Origin: Thermomicrobiales bacterium
GTDB taxonomy: Bacteria; Chloroflexota; Chloroflexia; Thermomicrobiales; UBA6265
DNA: 64,000 bases
Reading direction: 5' to 3'
Assembly: GCA_030447415.1 (NCBI GenBank)
Contig: JAUJOZ010000031.1
Location: 1 to 64,000 of the forward strand
Made by a program: the position numbers and the translations under genes. This document shows, in pieces, positions 17,841-26,585 of the stretch; the stretch's first letter is position 1, and each line of letters begins with the position of its first letter. Under the pieces are notes generated by a model. It was not told the DNA's origin and did not search any database. It saw nothing but the letters and a program-made list of their open reading frames with translations.

Positions 17841-19150
17841 GGCAGGCGGAGCAGGTCGGCGAAGGGCTGAGGATCGCCGTAAGGACCGATCACGGCGAGG
17901 TTGAGGCGGTCTTCCCGGAACAGCTCCTGCGCCAGCGCGTGAACCTCGTCCACGGTGACGGCCTCGATCTTCTCCATCACCTCTTCCGGCGTCTTGATCT
18001 CGCCGTAGGTCAGCTCCTGGCTGCCGATCCAGGAGGCCACCGACCGGCTGTCCTCCAGCCCCATCAGCAGCCGCCCCTTGCGCAGCTCCTTGGTCCGCCG
18101 CAGCTCGTCCTCCGGCACCGGCTCGTCGCGGAGCTTGCGCAGCTCCTCGACCACCGCCCCGATCGTCTCTTCGACCCGTTCCAGGTCGGTGCCGGCGTAG
18201 ATCACACCCTGCCCGACGTCGGCGTAGGGACGGAAGTAGCCATAGACGGAGTAGACCAGCCCCCGCTTCTCCCGGATCTCCTGAAACAGACGCGAGCTCA
18301 TCCCCGAGGAGAGGACCGCCTCGATCGTCGACTGCACGTACCGGCGCTCCGTCTGGTAGGAGAGCGCTGGCATCGCCAGGCAGAGGTGGGCCTGCTCGGT
18401 GTCGCGCTCGACCAGCCGCACCCGCGGGCCATCCTGGGCCGGGTCCGGCGCGGCGACATCGAACTCGTCGGGCGCCGCCGGTGGCGCCAGGTCGCCGAAG
18501 TAACGCTCCGTGAGGGCAACGACCTCCTCATGCCGCACGTCGCCGCCGGCGGCGACCACCAGGCGATCCGGCCCGTAGTTGCGCCGCCAATAGTCGATCA
18601 TCCCGTCGCGGGTGACGTTGCCGACCGTCTCCTCCGACCCGGCGATGGCGCGGCCGACCGCCTGGTCCCCCCAGACCACCTCGTCGATCACCTCATGGAC
18701 GAGGTCCTCCGGCGCGTCGTTGATCGAGCGGATCTCCTCGAAGATGACCGAGCGCTCCTTGTCCAACTCCCCCTGGTCGATCACCGAGTTGCGGACGATG
18801 TCGGCCAGCACGTCGAAGGAGGCGGCGAGGTGGGTGCTCGGTACCTTGCACCAGTAGGAGGTCGACTCCCGACCGGTGGCGGCGTTGAGGACGCCGCCGA
18901 CCCCTTCCACCTCCTGCGAGATCAGCATCGGGTCAGGGCGGCGCTCGGTCCCCTTGAAGAGCATGTGCTCCAGGAAGTGGGAGACACCGGCGACGTCCGG
19001 CCGCTCGTAGCGGGAGCCGACGCCGTAGTAGAAGATGAGGCTGGCCGAGCGGACCCCGGTCATCGGGCCGGTGACGACGCGCACGCCGTTCGGCAGCGTC
19101 GTCTTCTCGTAGAGCTTGGGGCTGGTCGGCGCGGGAACAAGGGTCGACAA
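17837..19150 (-). CDS. M16-family zinc peptidase (mitochondrial processing peptidase-like)
   Basis: 437 residues. The inverted zinc motif HFLEH is at residues 58-62, in the family context GVSHFLEHMLFKGT, with a Gly-rich region and the C-terminal M16C domain (RGLVYSVYGYFRPYADVGQG). Single-chain bacterial M16B peptidases degrade small or misfolded peptides. It is the first gene of the operon with a GNAT gene and nadC. The start begins MSTLVPAPTSPKLYEKTTLP and is well placed for the family. Confidence 0.9.
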   Translation of the reverse strand: MSTLVPAPTSPKLYEKTTLPNGVRVVTGPMTGVRSASLIFYYGVGSRYERPDVAGVSHFLEHMLFKGTERRPDPMLISQEVEGVGGVLNAATGRESTSYWCKVPSTHLAASFDVLADIVRNSVIDQGELDKERSVIFEEIRSINDAPEDLVHEVIDEVVWGDQAVGRAIAGSEETVGNVTRDGMIDYWRRNYGPDRLVVAAGGDVRHEEVVALTERYFGDLAPPAAPDEFDVAAPDPAQDGPRVRLVERDTEQAHLCLAMPALSYQTERRYVQSTIEAVLSSGMSSRLFQEIREKRGLVYSVYGYFRPYADVGQGVIYAGTDLERVEETIGAVVEELRKLRDEPVPEDELRRTKELRKGRLLMGLEDSRSVASWIGSQELTYGEIKTPEEVMEKIEAVTVDEVHALAQELFREDRLNLAVIGPYGDPQPFADLLRLP

Positions 19151-19321
19151 CGCGACACTCCTCGGGCGAAAACGGTCAGCGATCAGCGGTGGCCATCAGT
19201 CGTCAACACGGATTGAAGCGAGCCGGTCGCGATCGATCCGTGCCAGCAGCACCGCGGCAATTGTAGGGGCACGGCGGGCCGGGCCACACCTCGCGATTGG
19301 GCGCGTGTGCAGAGAGGGTTG

Positions 19322-19840
19322 CTACGGCGACACGGCATCGTCCGCCGAGGCGCCGAGCGCGGCCTCGACCGTTTCGACGAGCAGGCGCAGGGCCGACCCT
19401 GCGGCGGCGTCGACGACAGCCGTGCGATCACCGGAGAAGTGGTGCTCCTCGCAGACCGTACCGGCCGGACCGGCCGCCGCCACGTAGACGAGCCCGACCG
19501 GTTTCCGTGCCGTTGCGCCGCCCGGCCCGGCGATACCCGTGGTGCTGACTGCCACGTCCGCCCCGAAGGCGCGCCGCGCCCCCTCCGCCATCGCACGGGC
19601 GCAGGCGTCGCTGACCGCCCCTTGCGTGTCGAGGACGGCTTGGGGCACACCAAGCAGCGCCGCCTTCGCCTCGTTCGCGTAGGCAACGATGCTGCCGAGA
19701 AAGTACGCGGAACTGCCGGCGACGGACGTGATCCGGTGCGCCACCTCGCCCCCGCTGCACGACTCGGCCGCCGCGACGGTGAGGGTCGGGCCGGTCGCCA
19801 GCAGGGCGTTGAGGCGCGCCTCGGGCGACGCGGATGACAT
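19322..19840 (-). CDS. pncC: CinA C-terminal / PncC-type nicotinamide-nucleotide amidase
   Basis: 172 residues corresponding to the stand-alone CinA-C domain. Motifs: AAAESCSGGEVAHRIT, SAYFLGSIVAYANEAK and STTGIAGPGGATARKPVGLV. The enzyme deamidates nicotinamide mononucleotide to nicotinate mononucleotide, which is also the product of NadC encoded nearby, so the neighbourhood covers two routes to NaMN. It is transcribed in the same direction as the M16 operon but 171 bp away. Confidence 0.85.
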   Translation of the reverse strand: MSSASPEARLNALLATGPTLTVAAAESCSGGEVAHRITSVAGSSAYFLGSIVAYANEAKAALLGVPQAVLDTQGAVSDACARAMAEGARRAFGADVAVSTTGIAGPGGATARKPVGLVYVAAAGPAGTVCEEHHFSGDRTAVVDAAAGSALRLLVETVEAALGASADDAVSP

Positions 19841-19927
19841 GAGCGGTATCGCCTTCGTCGAAGCGGCGCGGTACGCTGCGAGTCGTTCGGTCGCACGCTC
19901 GCGTTCCCGTTTCTCATTGTAGACCGT

Positions 19928-19947
19928 GGGCTGTCCCGGGACAGCCC
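19928..19947. promoter_or_regulatory. Perfect 20-bp palindrome in divergent intergenic region
   Basis: GGGCTGTCCC (19928-19937) joined directly to GGGACAGCCC (19938-19947). It lies between the divergent pncC-like gene and the acetyltransferase gene at 19967. With no loop it is better as an operator than as a terminator. The regulator is unknown. Confidence 0.5.
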
Positions 19948-19966
19948 GTGCCGCTCGCGGCCTGCG

Positions 19967-20545
19967 ATGGACACGACGGCCCTCGACCCCGACCAGATCG
20001 GCTTCCGCAAGCTCCAGATGTCAGATCTGCCGCTGATGCATCGGTGGCTCAACACGGAGTATGTTCGGCGCTGGTACGGCCCCGAGCCGAGGCCATTCCA
20101 GGAGGTCGAGCGGACATCCGCCTCCCGCATCACCGGCGATGCGGCGACCGTCGCCCATGTGATGCTCTACGGCGCCAGGCCGATCGGTTACATCCAGACC
20201 TACCGGATCGCCGACTACCCTGATGCCACCCGGCACGTCCTGACGCCCGAGGACGCCCGCGCGGCGAGCGTTGATCTCTTCATCGGCGAGTCCGCCTGCG
20301 TCCACCAGAGGATGGGCGCGCCCATCCTGCGGCGATGCCTGCGCGACGTGGTCTTTAGAGGAGGCGGCGCGCCCATCTGCCTGATCGGACCCGCCCTGGA
20401 CGACGCGGTGGCCATCCGCGCCGACGACAAGACCGGCTTCCGGCACGTTCGGACCGTTCAGGTCCCCGACGAGCCGGTCCCCGAGTACCTGACGCGAATT
20501 GCGCGGGAGGACGTTCTGGGAGCGTCGTTGGCGGTGCTACGATGA
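19967..20545 (+). CDS. AAC(6')-like GNAT acetyltransferase
   Basis: 192 residues. The start FRKLQMSDLPLMHRWLNTEY and the C-terminal DDKTGFRHVRTVQVPDEPVP are typical of the acetyltransferase_8 / AacA4-like branch that includes aminoglycoside 6'-N-acetyltransferases and siderophore enzymes. The acetyl-CoA loop is unusual: HQRMGAPILRR replaces the common G-x-G-A-P loop. Enzymatic specificity is unknown; resistance should not be assumed. Its stop overlaps an in-frame ATG (20542) of the following regulator ORF. Confidence 0.72.
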   Translation: MDTTALDPDQIGFRKLQMSDLPLMHRWLNTEYVRRWYGPEPRPFQEVERTSASRITGDAATVAHVMLYGARPIGYIQTYRIADYPDATRHVLTPEDARAASVDLFIGESACVHQRMGAPILRRCLRDVVFRGGGAPICLIGPALDDAVAIRADDKTGFRHVRTVQVPDEPVPEYLTRIAREDVLGASLAVLR

Positions 20546-20583
20546 GCCCTTCTATCGGCCAGCGGAGCCCGAGGGTAGCAACC

Positions 20584-20958
20584 ATGACGACCGAGGCGGA
20601 TCACGCGACGGCGCGGCCGCGCGTCCGGTACAAGGTCTGGGTCGAGCGTGCCGCCGACGTGCTGCTGTCCGAATGGCGGGTCGAGCTGCTCGAGGCGGTC
20701 GAGGCAACCGGCTCGCTCGCGCGAGCCGCGGAGCGGTTGGGCGCCCCGTACCGAACCGCCTGGCACAAGGTCAAGGAAACCGAGGAGCAGTTGGGCGTGC
20801 GGTTGCTGGACACGGCAAGCGGCGGCGCGGAGGGTGGCGGCAGCCAGCTCACCGCCGAAGCTCGGGATCTCGTGGCGCGGTTCCGACGGCTCACTGCCGG
20901 CGTCGCTGACCTGGTCGAGTGCCGCTTCCGTGCGGAGCTCGGCGACGTGCTGCAGTGA
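20584..20958 (+). CDS. ModE-like winged-helix regulator (N-terminal domain only)
   Basis: 124 residues with a LysR-type/ModE-type HTH: LLEAVEATGSLARAAERLGA, PYRTAWHKVKETEEQLGVRL, then LTAEARDLVARF. It lacks the C-terminal molybdate-binding MOP domains of E. coli ModE, as do many stand-alone ModE-like regulators. ATG 20584 has GAGGG about 8 nt upstream; ATG 20542, overlapping the previous stop as ATGA, would add 14 residues. A terminator and a large dyad separate it from tupA, so it probably regulates the tup genes. Confidence 0.78.
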   Translation: MTTEADHATARPRVRYKVWVERAADVLLSEWRVELLEAVEATGSLARAAERLGAPYRTAWHKVKETEEQLGVRLLDTASGGAEGGGSQLTAEARDLVARFRRLTAGVADLVECRFRAELGDVLQ

Positions 20959-20960
20959 GG

Positions 20961-20984
20961 CGGACTGACGGTGTCCGTTTTTTT
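20961..20984 (+). terminator. Intrinsic terminator after the ModE-like gene
   Basis: Stem CGGAC (20961-20965) / GTCCG (20973-20977) with a 7-nt loop, followed directly by seven T (20978-20984). It starts 3 bp after the regulator stop and is the only classical hairpin plus T-run I found in the window. Confidence 0.75.
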
Positions 20985-20987
20985 GCG

Positions 20988-21015
20988 ACCGTTATGCACC
21001 ACGGTGCATAACGGT
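20988..21015 (+). promoter_or_regulatory. 13-bp perfect inverted repeat, probable ModE-type operator of tup genes
   Basis: ACCGTTATGCACC (20988-21000) and GGTGCATAACGGT (21003-21015), centre AC. The outer GTTAT...ATAAC half-sites resemble ModE boxes. A weak promoter, TTGCGA (20983-20988) with CATAAC (21007-21012) at 18-nt spacing, would be overlapped by the dyad, which fits repression by the adjacent ModE-like protein. Confidence 0.65.
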
Positions 21016-21086
21016 CAGGGTAACGAGGTCGCCACGTCGTCCATCGCCGGGCGCGGCGTGCCGCGATCGTGGCAGGAGGGAGCAGC

Positions 21087-22037
21087 CTGAACATCCGTCC
21101 CGCGGTGCGCGGAGCCCGGAGCCGGCAAGGTCGGCTCGCCGTCCGCTTCCTGAGCACCCTCACCATCATCGCGACCGTGCTCGGCGCGCCGGGGCGGCTC
21201 GGCGCCGCCCAGGGCACTCCCGCCCCCGGCGAGCGAACCGGCCCCCGCGACGTTATCCTCGCCACCACGACCAGCACCCAGGACTCCGGTCTCCTTGACG
21301 CCCTCGTCCCCCTGTTCGAGGAGCAGACCGGCTACGAGCTCAAGCCGGTCGCCGTCGGTTCCGGCGCCGCGCTGAAGCTCGGCGAGGAGGGAGAGGCGGA
21401 TGTCCTCCTCGTCCACAGTCCCCAAGCTGAGCAGACCTTCATGACCGCCGGCTTCGGGGTCGACCGCGAGATCGTGATGTACAACGACTTCGTCGTCGTC
21501 GGGCCGGAAGCGGACCCGGCCCGCATCCGGGGCGAGACGTCGGCGGTCGAGGCGATGCGCCGGATCGCGGCGGTGGAGGCGACGTTCGTCAGCCGCGGCG
21601 ACGACTCGGGGACGCACGCCCTGGAGCGGCGGCTGTGGGAGGAGGCGGGGATCGAGCCGGGCGGCTCCTGGTACCAGGAGTCCGGCACCGGCATGGGCGA
21701 CACCCTCAACATCGCGAACGAGCGCGACGGCTACACCGTCGCCGACCGCGGCACCTTCCTGGCCCTCCGCCATCGGCTCGACCTCGCCGTCCTGGTCGAA
21801 GGGGATCGGGCGCTCCTCAACGTCTATCACGTCATCACGGTGAACCCGAACAATGGTGTGGCCGTGAACCCCGAGGGAGCGCGGGCATTCGTCACGTTTC
21901 TCCTCGACCCAGCAACGCAGGCGGTCATCGGCGACTTCGGTGCGGATCGCTTCGGCCAGCCGCTCTTTATCGCCTGCGCGCGCAACAGCTGCGGCCTGGA
22001 GCCGGCCACCACCCCGACGGCGACGCCGCCGCCGTAG
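21087..22037 (+). CDS. tupA: Tungstate-type ABC transporter substrate-binding protein
   Basis: About 316 residues from the preferred start. A signal peptide (RFLSTLTIIATVLGAPGRLG) is followed by TupA motifs: ATTTSTQDSGLLDALVPLFE, YNDFVVVGPEADP, SRGDDSGTHALE, WYQESGTGMGDTLNIA and VNPNNGVAVNPEGA. TupA binds tungstate and/or molybdate in the periplasm. The start is unusual: AGGAGGG (21074-21080) lies 6 nt before a CTG at 21087. A GTG at 21069 and one at 21105 are in frame but have no SD at proper distance. First gene of tupABC. Confidence 0.9.
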   Translation: MNIRPAVRGARSRQGRLAVRFLSTLTIIATVLGAPGRLGAAQGTPAPGERTGPRDVILATTTSTQDSGLLDALVPLFEEQTGYELKPVAVGSGAALKLGEEGEADVLLVHSPQAEQTFMTAGFGVDREIVMYNDFVVVGPEADPARIRGETSAVEAMRRIAAVEATFVSRGDDSGTHALERRLWEEAGIEPGGSWYQESGTGMGDTLNIANERDGYTVADRGTFLALRHRLDLAVLVEGDRALLNVYHVITVNPNNGVAVNPEGARAFVTFLLDPATQAVIGDFGADRFGQPLFIACARNSCGLEPATTPTATPPP

Positions 22038-22071
22038 CGGCTAATGGTGCGAGCTCGTCGCCCAGGAGCGG

Positions 22072-22776
22072 ATGGACATGGACGACTTTTGGCAGGGGGG
22101 GATGGAGGCGGTTCGCCTCCTGGCGACCGGCGACCGCGACGTCTGGGGGATCATCCTGCTTTCGCTACGCGTGTCGCTGACGGCAACGCTCGTCAGCCTC
22201 CTCCTCGGCGTGCCCGTGGGGGCCGGGCTGGCGCTGACCCGGTTCCCTGGCCGGGCCTTCGTCGTCGGCCTTGTCCATGCCGGCATGGGACTGCCCCCCG
22301 TTGCCGCCGGCCTGTTCGTCAGCCTCCTCCTCTGGCGCAACGGCCCGATCGGTGCCTTCCGCCTCCTCTACACGCCGAGCGCCATGATCATCGCCCAGGC
22401 CGTGATTGCCACCCCGATCGTCGTCGGCCTGACGCTAGCCGCGGTGCAGGGGCTCGATCCCCGCCTCCGCCTGCAACTGCTGACGCTTGGCGCCTCCCCC
22501 GTGCAAGCGACGTGGTGGCTCCTGCGCGAGGCGCGGTTGCCCCTGCTCGCCGCCGTGATGGCCGGATTCGGCGCGGTCATCTCGGAGGTCGGCGCGGCGA
22601 TCATGGTCGGCGGCAACATCAAGGGCGAGACGCGGGTGCTGACCACCGCCACAGTCCTCGAGGTCGGGCGCGGCAACTTCGAGGTCGCCATCGCCCTCTC
22701 GCTTGTGCTGCTCGCGTTGACCTACGCCGTCACCCTGGGCCTGACGCTGATCCAGCAGCGCCGCCCGGCGCCCTAA
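22072..22776 (+). CDS. tupB: Tungstate-type ABC transporter permease
   Basis: 234 residues with about five or six membrane helices and the permease EAA-like loop LGASPVQATWWLLREARLPL. TupB family features include MGLPPVAAGLFVSLLLWRNG and the C-terminal GGNIKGETRVLTTATVLEVG. ATG 22072 follows AGGAGCGG. It lies 34 bp after tupA and 20 bp before tupC. Confidence 0.9.
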   Translation: MDMDDFWQGGMEAVRLLATGDRDVWGIILLSLRVSLTATLVSLLLGVPVGAGLALTRFPGRAFVVGLVHAGMGLPPVAAGLFVSLLLWRNGPIGAFRLLYTPSAMIIAQAVIATPIVVGLTLAAVQGLDPRLRLQLLTLGASPVQATWWLLREARLPLLAAVMAGFGAVISEVGAAIMVGGNIKGETRVLTTATVLEVGRGNFEVAIALSLVLLALTYAVTLGLTLIQQRRPAP

Positions 22777-22796
22777 CGAGCGCCCGTCGCTAGCCG

Positions 22797-23921
22797 ATGG
22801 CGACTCACCCACCCCTCCCGCACCCTGCCCTCGGCCTACGTGACGTGGTGGTCCGGCACGGCACCCGCGTGGCGTTAACCGTGCCGGAGTTGACCGTCGA
22901 GGCCGGCGAAGTCCTGACGCTGATTGGTCCGAACGGCGCCGGCAAGAGCACCCTCCTCCAGGTCGCCGCCCTCCTCCGCCGGCCCGACGCGGGCGACGTC
23001 TGCATCGGCGGCAAGCGCGCGACGCGGCGCGCCGCACTCACGCTCCGACGCCGGATCGCGATGGTCTTCCAGGACCCGCTCCTCTTTGATGTCGGCGTTC
23101 TCGCCAACGTCACCGCCGGCCTCCGCTTCCGGGGCATCGGGCGGGCCGAGGCGGAGCGCCGCGCCACGGACTGGCTGGCCCGCTTTCGCGTTGGGCATCT
23201 CGGGGACCGGAACGCGCGGTCGCTCTCCGGGGGCGAGGCGCAGCGGGTCAGCCTCGCCCGCGCCTTCGCCGTCGATCCCGAGCTGCTCCTTCTGGACGAG
23301 CCGTTCGCCGCCCTCGATGCTCCCACGCGGGCGGCGCTCGTGCCGGAACTGGCGGCGCGTCTACGGGAGGCGCGGACGGCGGCCGTGATCGTCACCCACG
23401 ATCAGGCGGAGGCCGTCGCGCTGGGAGACCGCCTCGGCGTCGTCCTCGGCGGCCGTATTGCTCAGCTCGGTCCGCCGGCGGAGGTGGTCGCCCGCCCAGC
23501 CACCGTCGAGGTCGCCGCCTTTCTCGGCGTCGAGAACGTGCTCCCGGTCCGCGTCGTCGCCGTGGCGCGCGATCGGGTGAGGGTGGCGCTGGAGCCTCAC
23601 GGGCAGGAGATCGGCATCTCGGCGCCGTCGGGGGCGCCCCCCGATCCGGGTCCACCGGCCGCGCTGGCGATCCGCGCCGCCCGGGTCGAGGTTCGGCCCC
23701 GCGACGCTCCGTTCCCCGACGGCTGGTCAGCATTTCCAGGGGTCGTCACCGATGTTGTCTGGACCCCTGTTGGGCAGCGCGTCGCGATCGACTGTGGTCT
23801 GAGACTGCTCGCGAGCGCGGTCCAGGACGGGACGGAGGGCCCCTTCGCGGCCGGGCAAGCGGTCTGCGTCGGCATCGCGCCGGACGCGGGGCACCTCATC
23901 CTCGGAACGCCGGCCGATTGA
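22797..23921 (+). CDS. tupC: Tungstate/molybdate-type ABC transporter ATP-binding protein
   Basis: 374 residues. Walker A GPNGAGKST is at residues 44-52, then the Q-loop VFQDPLLF, signature LSGGEAQRVSLARA, Walker B LLLLDEPFAALD and H-loop VIVTHDQAEA. The C-terminal ~130 residues form a TOBE-like domain, longer than in the smallest TupC proteins. As no modC accompanies the modBA pair downstream, this ATPase may serve both permeases; that is inference. Confidence 0.88.
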   Translation: MATHPPLPHPALGLRDVVVRHGTRVALTVPELTVEAGEVLTLIGPNGAGKSTLLQVAALLRRPDAGDVCIGGKRATRRAALTLRRRIAMVFQDPLLFDVGVLANVTAGLRFRGIGRAEAERRATDWLARFRVGHLGDRNARSLSGGEAQRVSLARAFAVDPELLLLDEPFAALDAPTRAALVPELAARLREARTAAVIVTHDQAEAVALGDRLGVVLGGRIAQLGPPAEVVARPATVEVAAFLGVENVLPVRVVAVARDRVRVALEPHGQEIGISAPSGAPPDPGPPAALAIRAARVEVRPRDAPFPDGWSAFPGVVTDVVWTPVGQRVAIDCGLRLLASAVQDGTEGPFAAGQAVCVGIAPDAGHLILGTPAD

Positions 23922-24077
23922 GACCGGTTTACGGAAAGATCGACACGCGAACGAAGCTGGACGAGCACCCTGCGGCGCGCTCGGTCGGCGACCCAGCACC
24001 GACAGGTGAGCCGAGGGGCCAGGTGGCATGGAGTGCTGGACCGCTTTCCGATACCGCCCGGCCCCTCGGTTCGCGTC

Positions 24078-24755
24078 CTACCGATATCCCCGGATCCGCT
24101 GATACGTCTCGATCTGGGTCGCCGTCAGCACCGCCGCCGTTTTGAGGTGGGCGCCCAGGTGAGTCGCTTGGAGCTCGCCACGGAGCCGGTTCACCTCGCC
24201 GACCATCTCCGGCAGGGTCTCCTCCGTCAGTGTGCCGCACCGGAAGCCTTCTTCCAGCGTTAGCTCCGCCGCGAGGTACCGCTCGCCGGCCGGGATGACC
24301 GCAGCCCGCATCTCGTCGAAGATGGCCTGCACGCGGGCACGTTGGTCGGCGGACAGGCCGAGGTCGGCGGCGAGGTCGAGGACGTGCCGCGGCCCGGGGA
24401 CGCCGTTCAGCTCCGCCGGCAGCGCAAAGCCGGCTCCTTCCCCCCGCTCGATCTGCGCGACCTCGTTCGGGGTCAGGGCACGGATCGGCGCCGCGAGGTC
24501 GTATCCCTCCGCGTACGGCGACTGGCCAGCGGCCCCCTGGTCACCTTGCTGGTGCCCACCGTGTCCCTCCGGCGCGTCCGTATCGTGGCCGGCCGCCGGG
24601 GTGCCGGCCGTGGACGCGTCGATGCAGGAGGTGGCGACCTGAGGCGACGCGGCCAGTGTGCTCTCGCCGCGGGCGCCGCCCCGCCACGCCATGAGGACGA
24701 GCATGAGTGCCAGGCCGACGACGGCAAACCAACGAACCGGCTTGCGAACGATCAC
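24078..24755 (-). CDS. Spy/CpxP-like exported protein with His-rich linker
   Basis: About 225 residues. One N-terminal helix (RWFAVVGLALMLVLMAWRGG) acts as signal or anchor, followed by a linker rich in His/Asp/Gly (EGHGGHQQGDQG). A helical domain with LTxxQ-type repeats follows (LGLSADQRARVQAIFDEMRA, later LTATQIETYQRIRGY). Spy/CpxP relatives are periplasmic chaperones or metal-stress sensors. A GTG start at 24755 is chosen because GGAGGT ends 7 nt upstream; ATG 24770 would place that SD inside the gene. The 155-bp gap to tupC on the other strand holds no gene. Confidence 0.72.
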   Translation of the reverse strand: MIVRKPVRWFAVVGLALMLVLMAWRGGARGESTLAASPQVATSCIDASTAGTPAAGHDTDAPEGHGGHQQGDQGAAGQSPYAEGYDLAAPIRALTPNEVAQIERGEGAGFALPAELNGVPGPRHVLDLAADLGLSADQRARVQAIFDEMRAAVIPAGERYLAAELTLEEGFRCGTLTEETLPEMVGEVNRLRGELQATHLGAHLKTAAVLTATQIETYQRIRGYR

Positions 24756-24853
24756 GGGTGAAACCTCCATCGCTTTCGGATCGTGCCCTTGCGGGCATGG
24801 CCGACCAGCCATGGGAAACGAGCCCATGGCGCATCGTGGACCCGGTCGGCGGC

Positions 24854-25348
24854 CTAAATCCGATAGACCTGGAGCAAGGCGCGACGGATGTCCGCCGGGG
24901 GTGCGGGTCCGGGGACACGGGTCAGCCTGAGTCCCGGAGACGGGAAGAGGATCGGGGGCGACGCAACGACCGGGGCCACCGTCGACGCCACTGGCCCCGG
25001 GCCGCCCATGGCGACAGCTCTCGACAGCGGCGCCCGCACCGCCGGGCAGAGCAGCGCGTCACGCGGCGGAGGTGCCTTCCGCGACGGCTTGGACTGCGCG
25101 GCACCGATCGGGGCCCCGTGGTGCCCGGTCGGCGGTTCGTCGGCGATGACGGCATGGGCCGCGTGGTAGCCGGAGGCACGGTGCTGCCCGACGAGTTGGA
25201 CGTGGTGCGGGGTCGCGGCGTGGATGCCGCTTGCCATCAGCCCGTCGTGGGCCACGAACGCGAGCGGGACGAGGAGCGCCAGCAGACGCCATGAGCGGCG
25301 AGCCGACGCCGGCACCATGCGTCTCCGGGTCGTCAGACGCCATCTCAC
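24854..25348 (-). CDS. His-rich exported hypothetical protein
   Basis: About 164 residues. GTG 25348 follows GGAGAG by about 6 nt; ATG 25318 is also possible. One N-terminal hydrophobic segment (RRSWRLLALLVPLAFVAHDG) precedes a His-rich region with many HH/HxxH pairs, then a Pro/Arg-rich tail with one Cys. The layout resembles DUF2946-like metal-associated small proteins, but the match is weak. It probably belongs with the Spy-like gene directly downstream. Confidence 0.5.
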   Translation of the reverse strand: MRWRLTTRRRMVPASARRSWRLLALLVPLAFVAHDGLMASGIHAATPHHVQLVGQHRASGYHAAHAVIADEPPTGHHGAPIGAAQSKPSRKAPPPRDALLCPAVRAPLSRAVAMGGPGPVASTVAPVVASPPILFPSPGLRLTRVPGPAPPADIRRALLQVYRI

Positions 25349-25467
25349 GCTTGGCTCTCCGTCCGCCGTTTCCAGAAGCGACGCGCCGCAGTATACGGGG
25401 CCACCGCCGTGCTGGGGCCGGATCGGCGGGGGCACGCCGCGCACGTTACGACTTCGAGAGTGAGTGA

Positions 25468-26253
25468 TCACGGGGTGAGGTCGCCGGAGCGACCGCCGAC
25501 CAACCGGACCCCGAGCAGGACCAGGAGGGATGACGCCAGAAGGACGAGCGAGAGGAGCAGCGCGGACTGAAGGTCTCCCGCGTTGTAGCGGCCGTAGACG
25601 GCGAGCGGCATCGTCTGGGTGCGCCCGGGAAAACTGCCGGCGAACATCAGCGTCGCGCCGAACTCGCCGAGGGCGCGCGCCCAGGCGAGGACCGCGCCCG
25701 CGGTGAGGCCGGGCCGGGCGAGCGGGAGGGTGACCGTGCGAAAGACCGCCGCCGGCGAGGCGCCGAGGTCGGCGGCGGCTTCCTCCAGGTCGCGGTCCAC
25801 CCGTGCGAACCCGCCCTTGGCCGCCCGCACGTAGAACGGCACGGCGACGAAGACCTGGGCGAGCACGACGGCCGCGGTCGTGAAGCCGACGGTGACGCCC
25901 ACCTCGTCGAGCCATCGCCCGACGAGCCCGCGTCGCCCGAACGCCATCAGGAGGGCGAGCCCGGCCACCGCCGGCGGCAGCACCATCGGCAGGTCGACCA
26001 GCGTGTCGACCAAGCGCACCCCCCGGAAACGGCGGCGAGCGAGGAGGTAGGCGAGCGGGGTGCCGAGGAGGAGGACGATCGCCAGCGTGATGCCGGACGT
26101 CAGGAGGCTGAGGGTGAGCGCCTCGCGCAGGGTCTGCCGGGTCGCGGGCGTCAGTCCCCGCCCCTCGTCCGCCGTCCGCACCACCAGCGCCATGAGCGGG
26201 ACGACGAGAAACAGGACGAGGAGCGCGGCCGCCACCCCGGCGACGACCGCCAT
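25468..26253 (-). CDS. modB: Molybdate ABC transporter permease
   Basis: 261 residues with about six membrane helices and the classic ModB loop EAAADLGASPAAVFRTVTLP followed by GAVLAWARALGEFGATLMFA. MVLPPAVAGLALL and PLAVYGRYNAG also fit. ATG 26253 has only GGCGGC upstream. It follows modA by 332 bp in the same direction. No modC is present next to it. Confidence 0.88.
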   Translation of the reverse strand: MAVVAGVAAALLVLFLVVPLMALVVRTADEGRGLTPATRQTLREALTLSLLTSGITLAIVLLLGTPLAYLLARRRFRGVRLVDTLVDLPMVLPPAVAGLALLMAFGRRGLVGRWLDEVGVTVGFTTAAVVLAQVFVAVPFYVRAAKGGFARVDRDLEEAAADLGASPAAVFRTVTLPLARPGLTAGAVLAWARALGEFGATLMFAGSFPGRTQTMPLAVYGRYNAGDLQSALLLSLVLLASSLLVLLGVRLVGGRSGDLTP

Positions 26254-26585
26254 GCCGCCGTAGCCGGTTACGTCCCGCCGCCCCTCGAGACGAGCGGCGT
26301 GCCGCGCCTCACGCCCAGCAGCACCCGCAACGGGGCCGGCCCGCTGATCACCCGCCCGACGGCGCAACGCGTCGCGACCGATCACCTCGCCTCCGACGTC
26401 CCCGCGACGTTTCGCCGCTCCAAGGATAGCGGCTCCGGCCCGCCCACCTCCCCGCCCCGATGGCGACCATGGCGGTCCCTCATGGTTCGGGGAGCACGGC
26501 CGATCCCAGTTGGCTGCTGCCGTATGGTGGAGCGCGTTCAGGCTACGGATCGTCGTCCCCAGCGTCGCGGGTCGCCGCCGGGGCA
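26254..26585. other. Gap between modA and modB, no gene recognised
   Basis: The frame of modB stays open through this stretch, but the translation is Arg/Gly-rich and without helices or motifs, so it looks noncoding. Neither strand gives a recognisable protein. The unusually long gap inside a transporter pair could hold a promoter or a lost gene. Confidence 0.4.

Noticed and set aside
19967..20545. Annotation as an aminoglycoside-resistance aac(6') gene
   Set aside because: Only the family-level GNAT pattern is visible and the acetyl-CoA loop is atypical; a resistance role cannot be supported from sequence.
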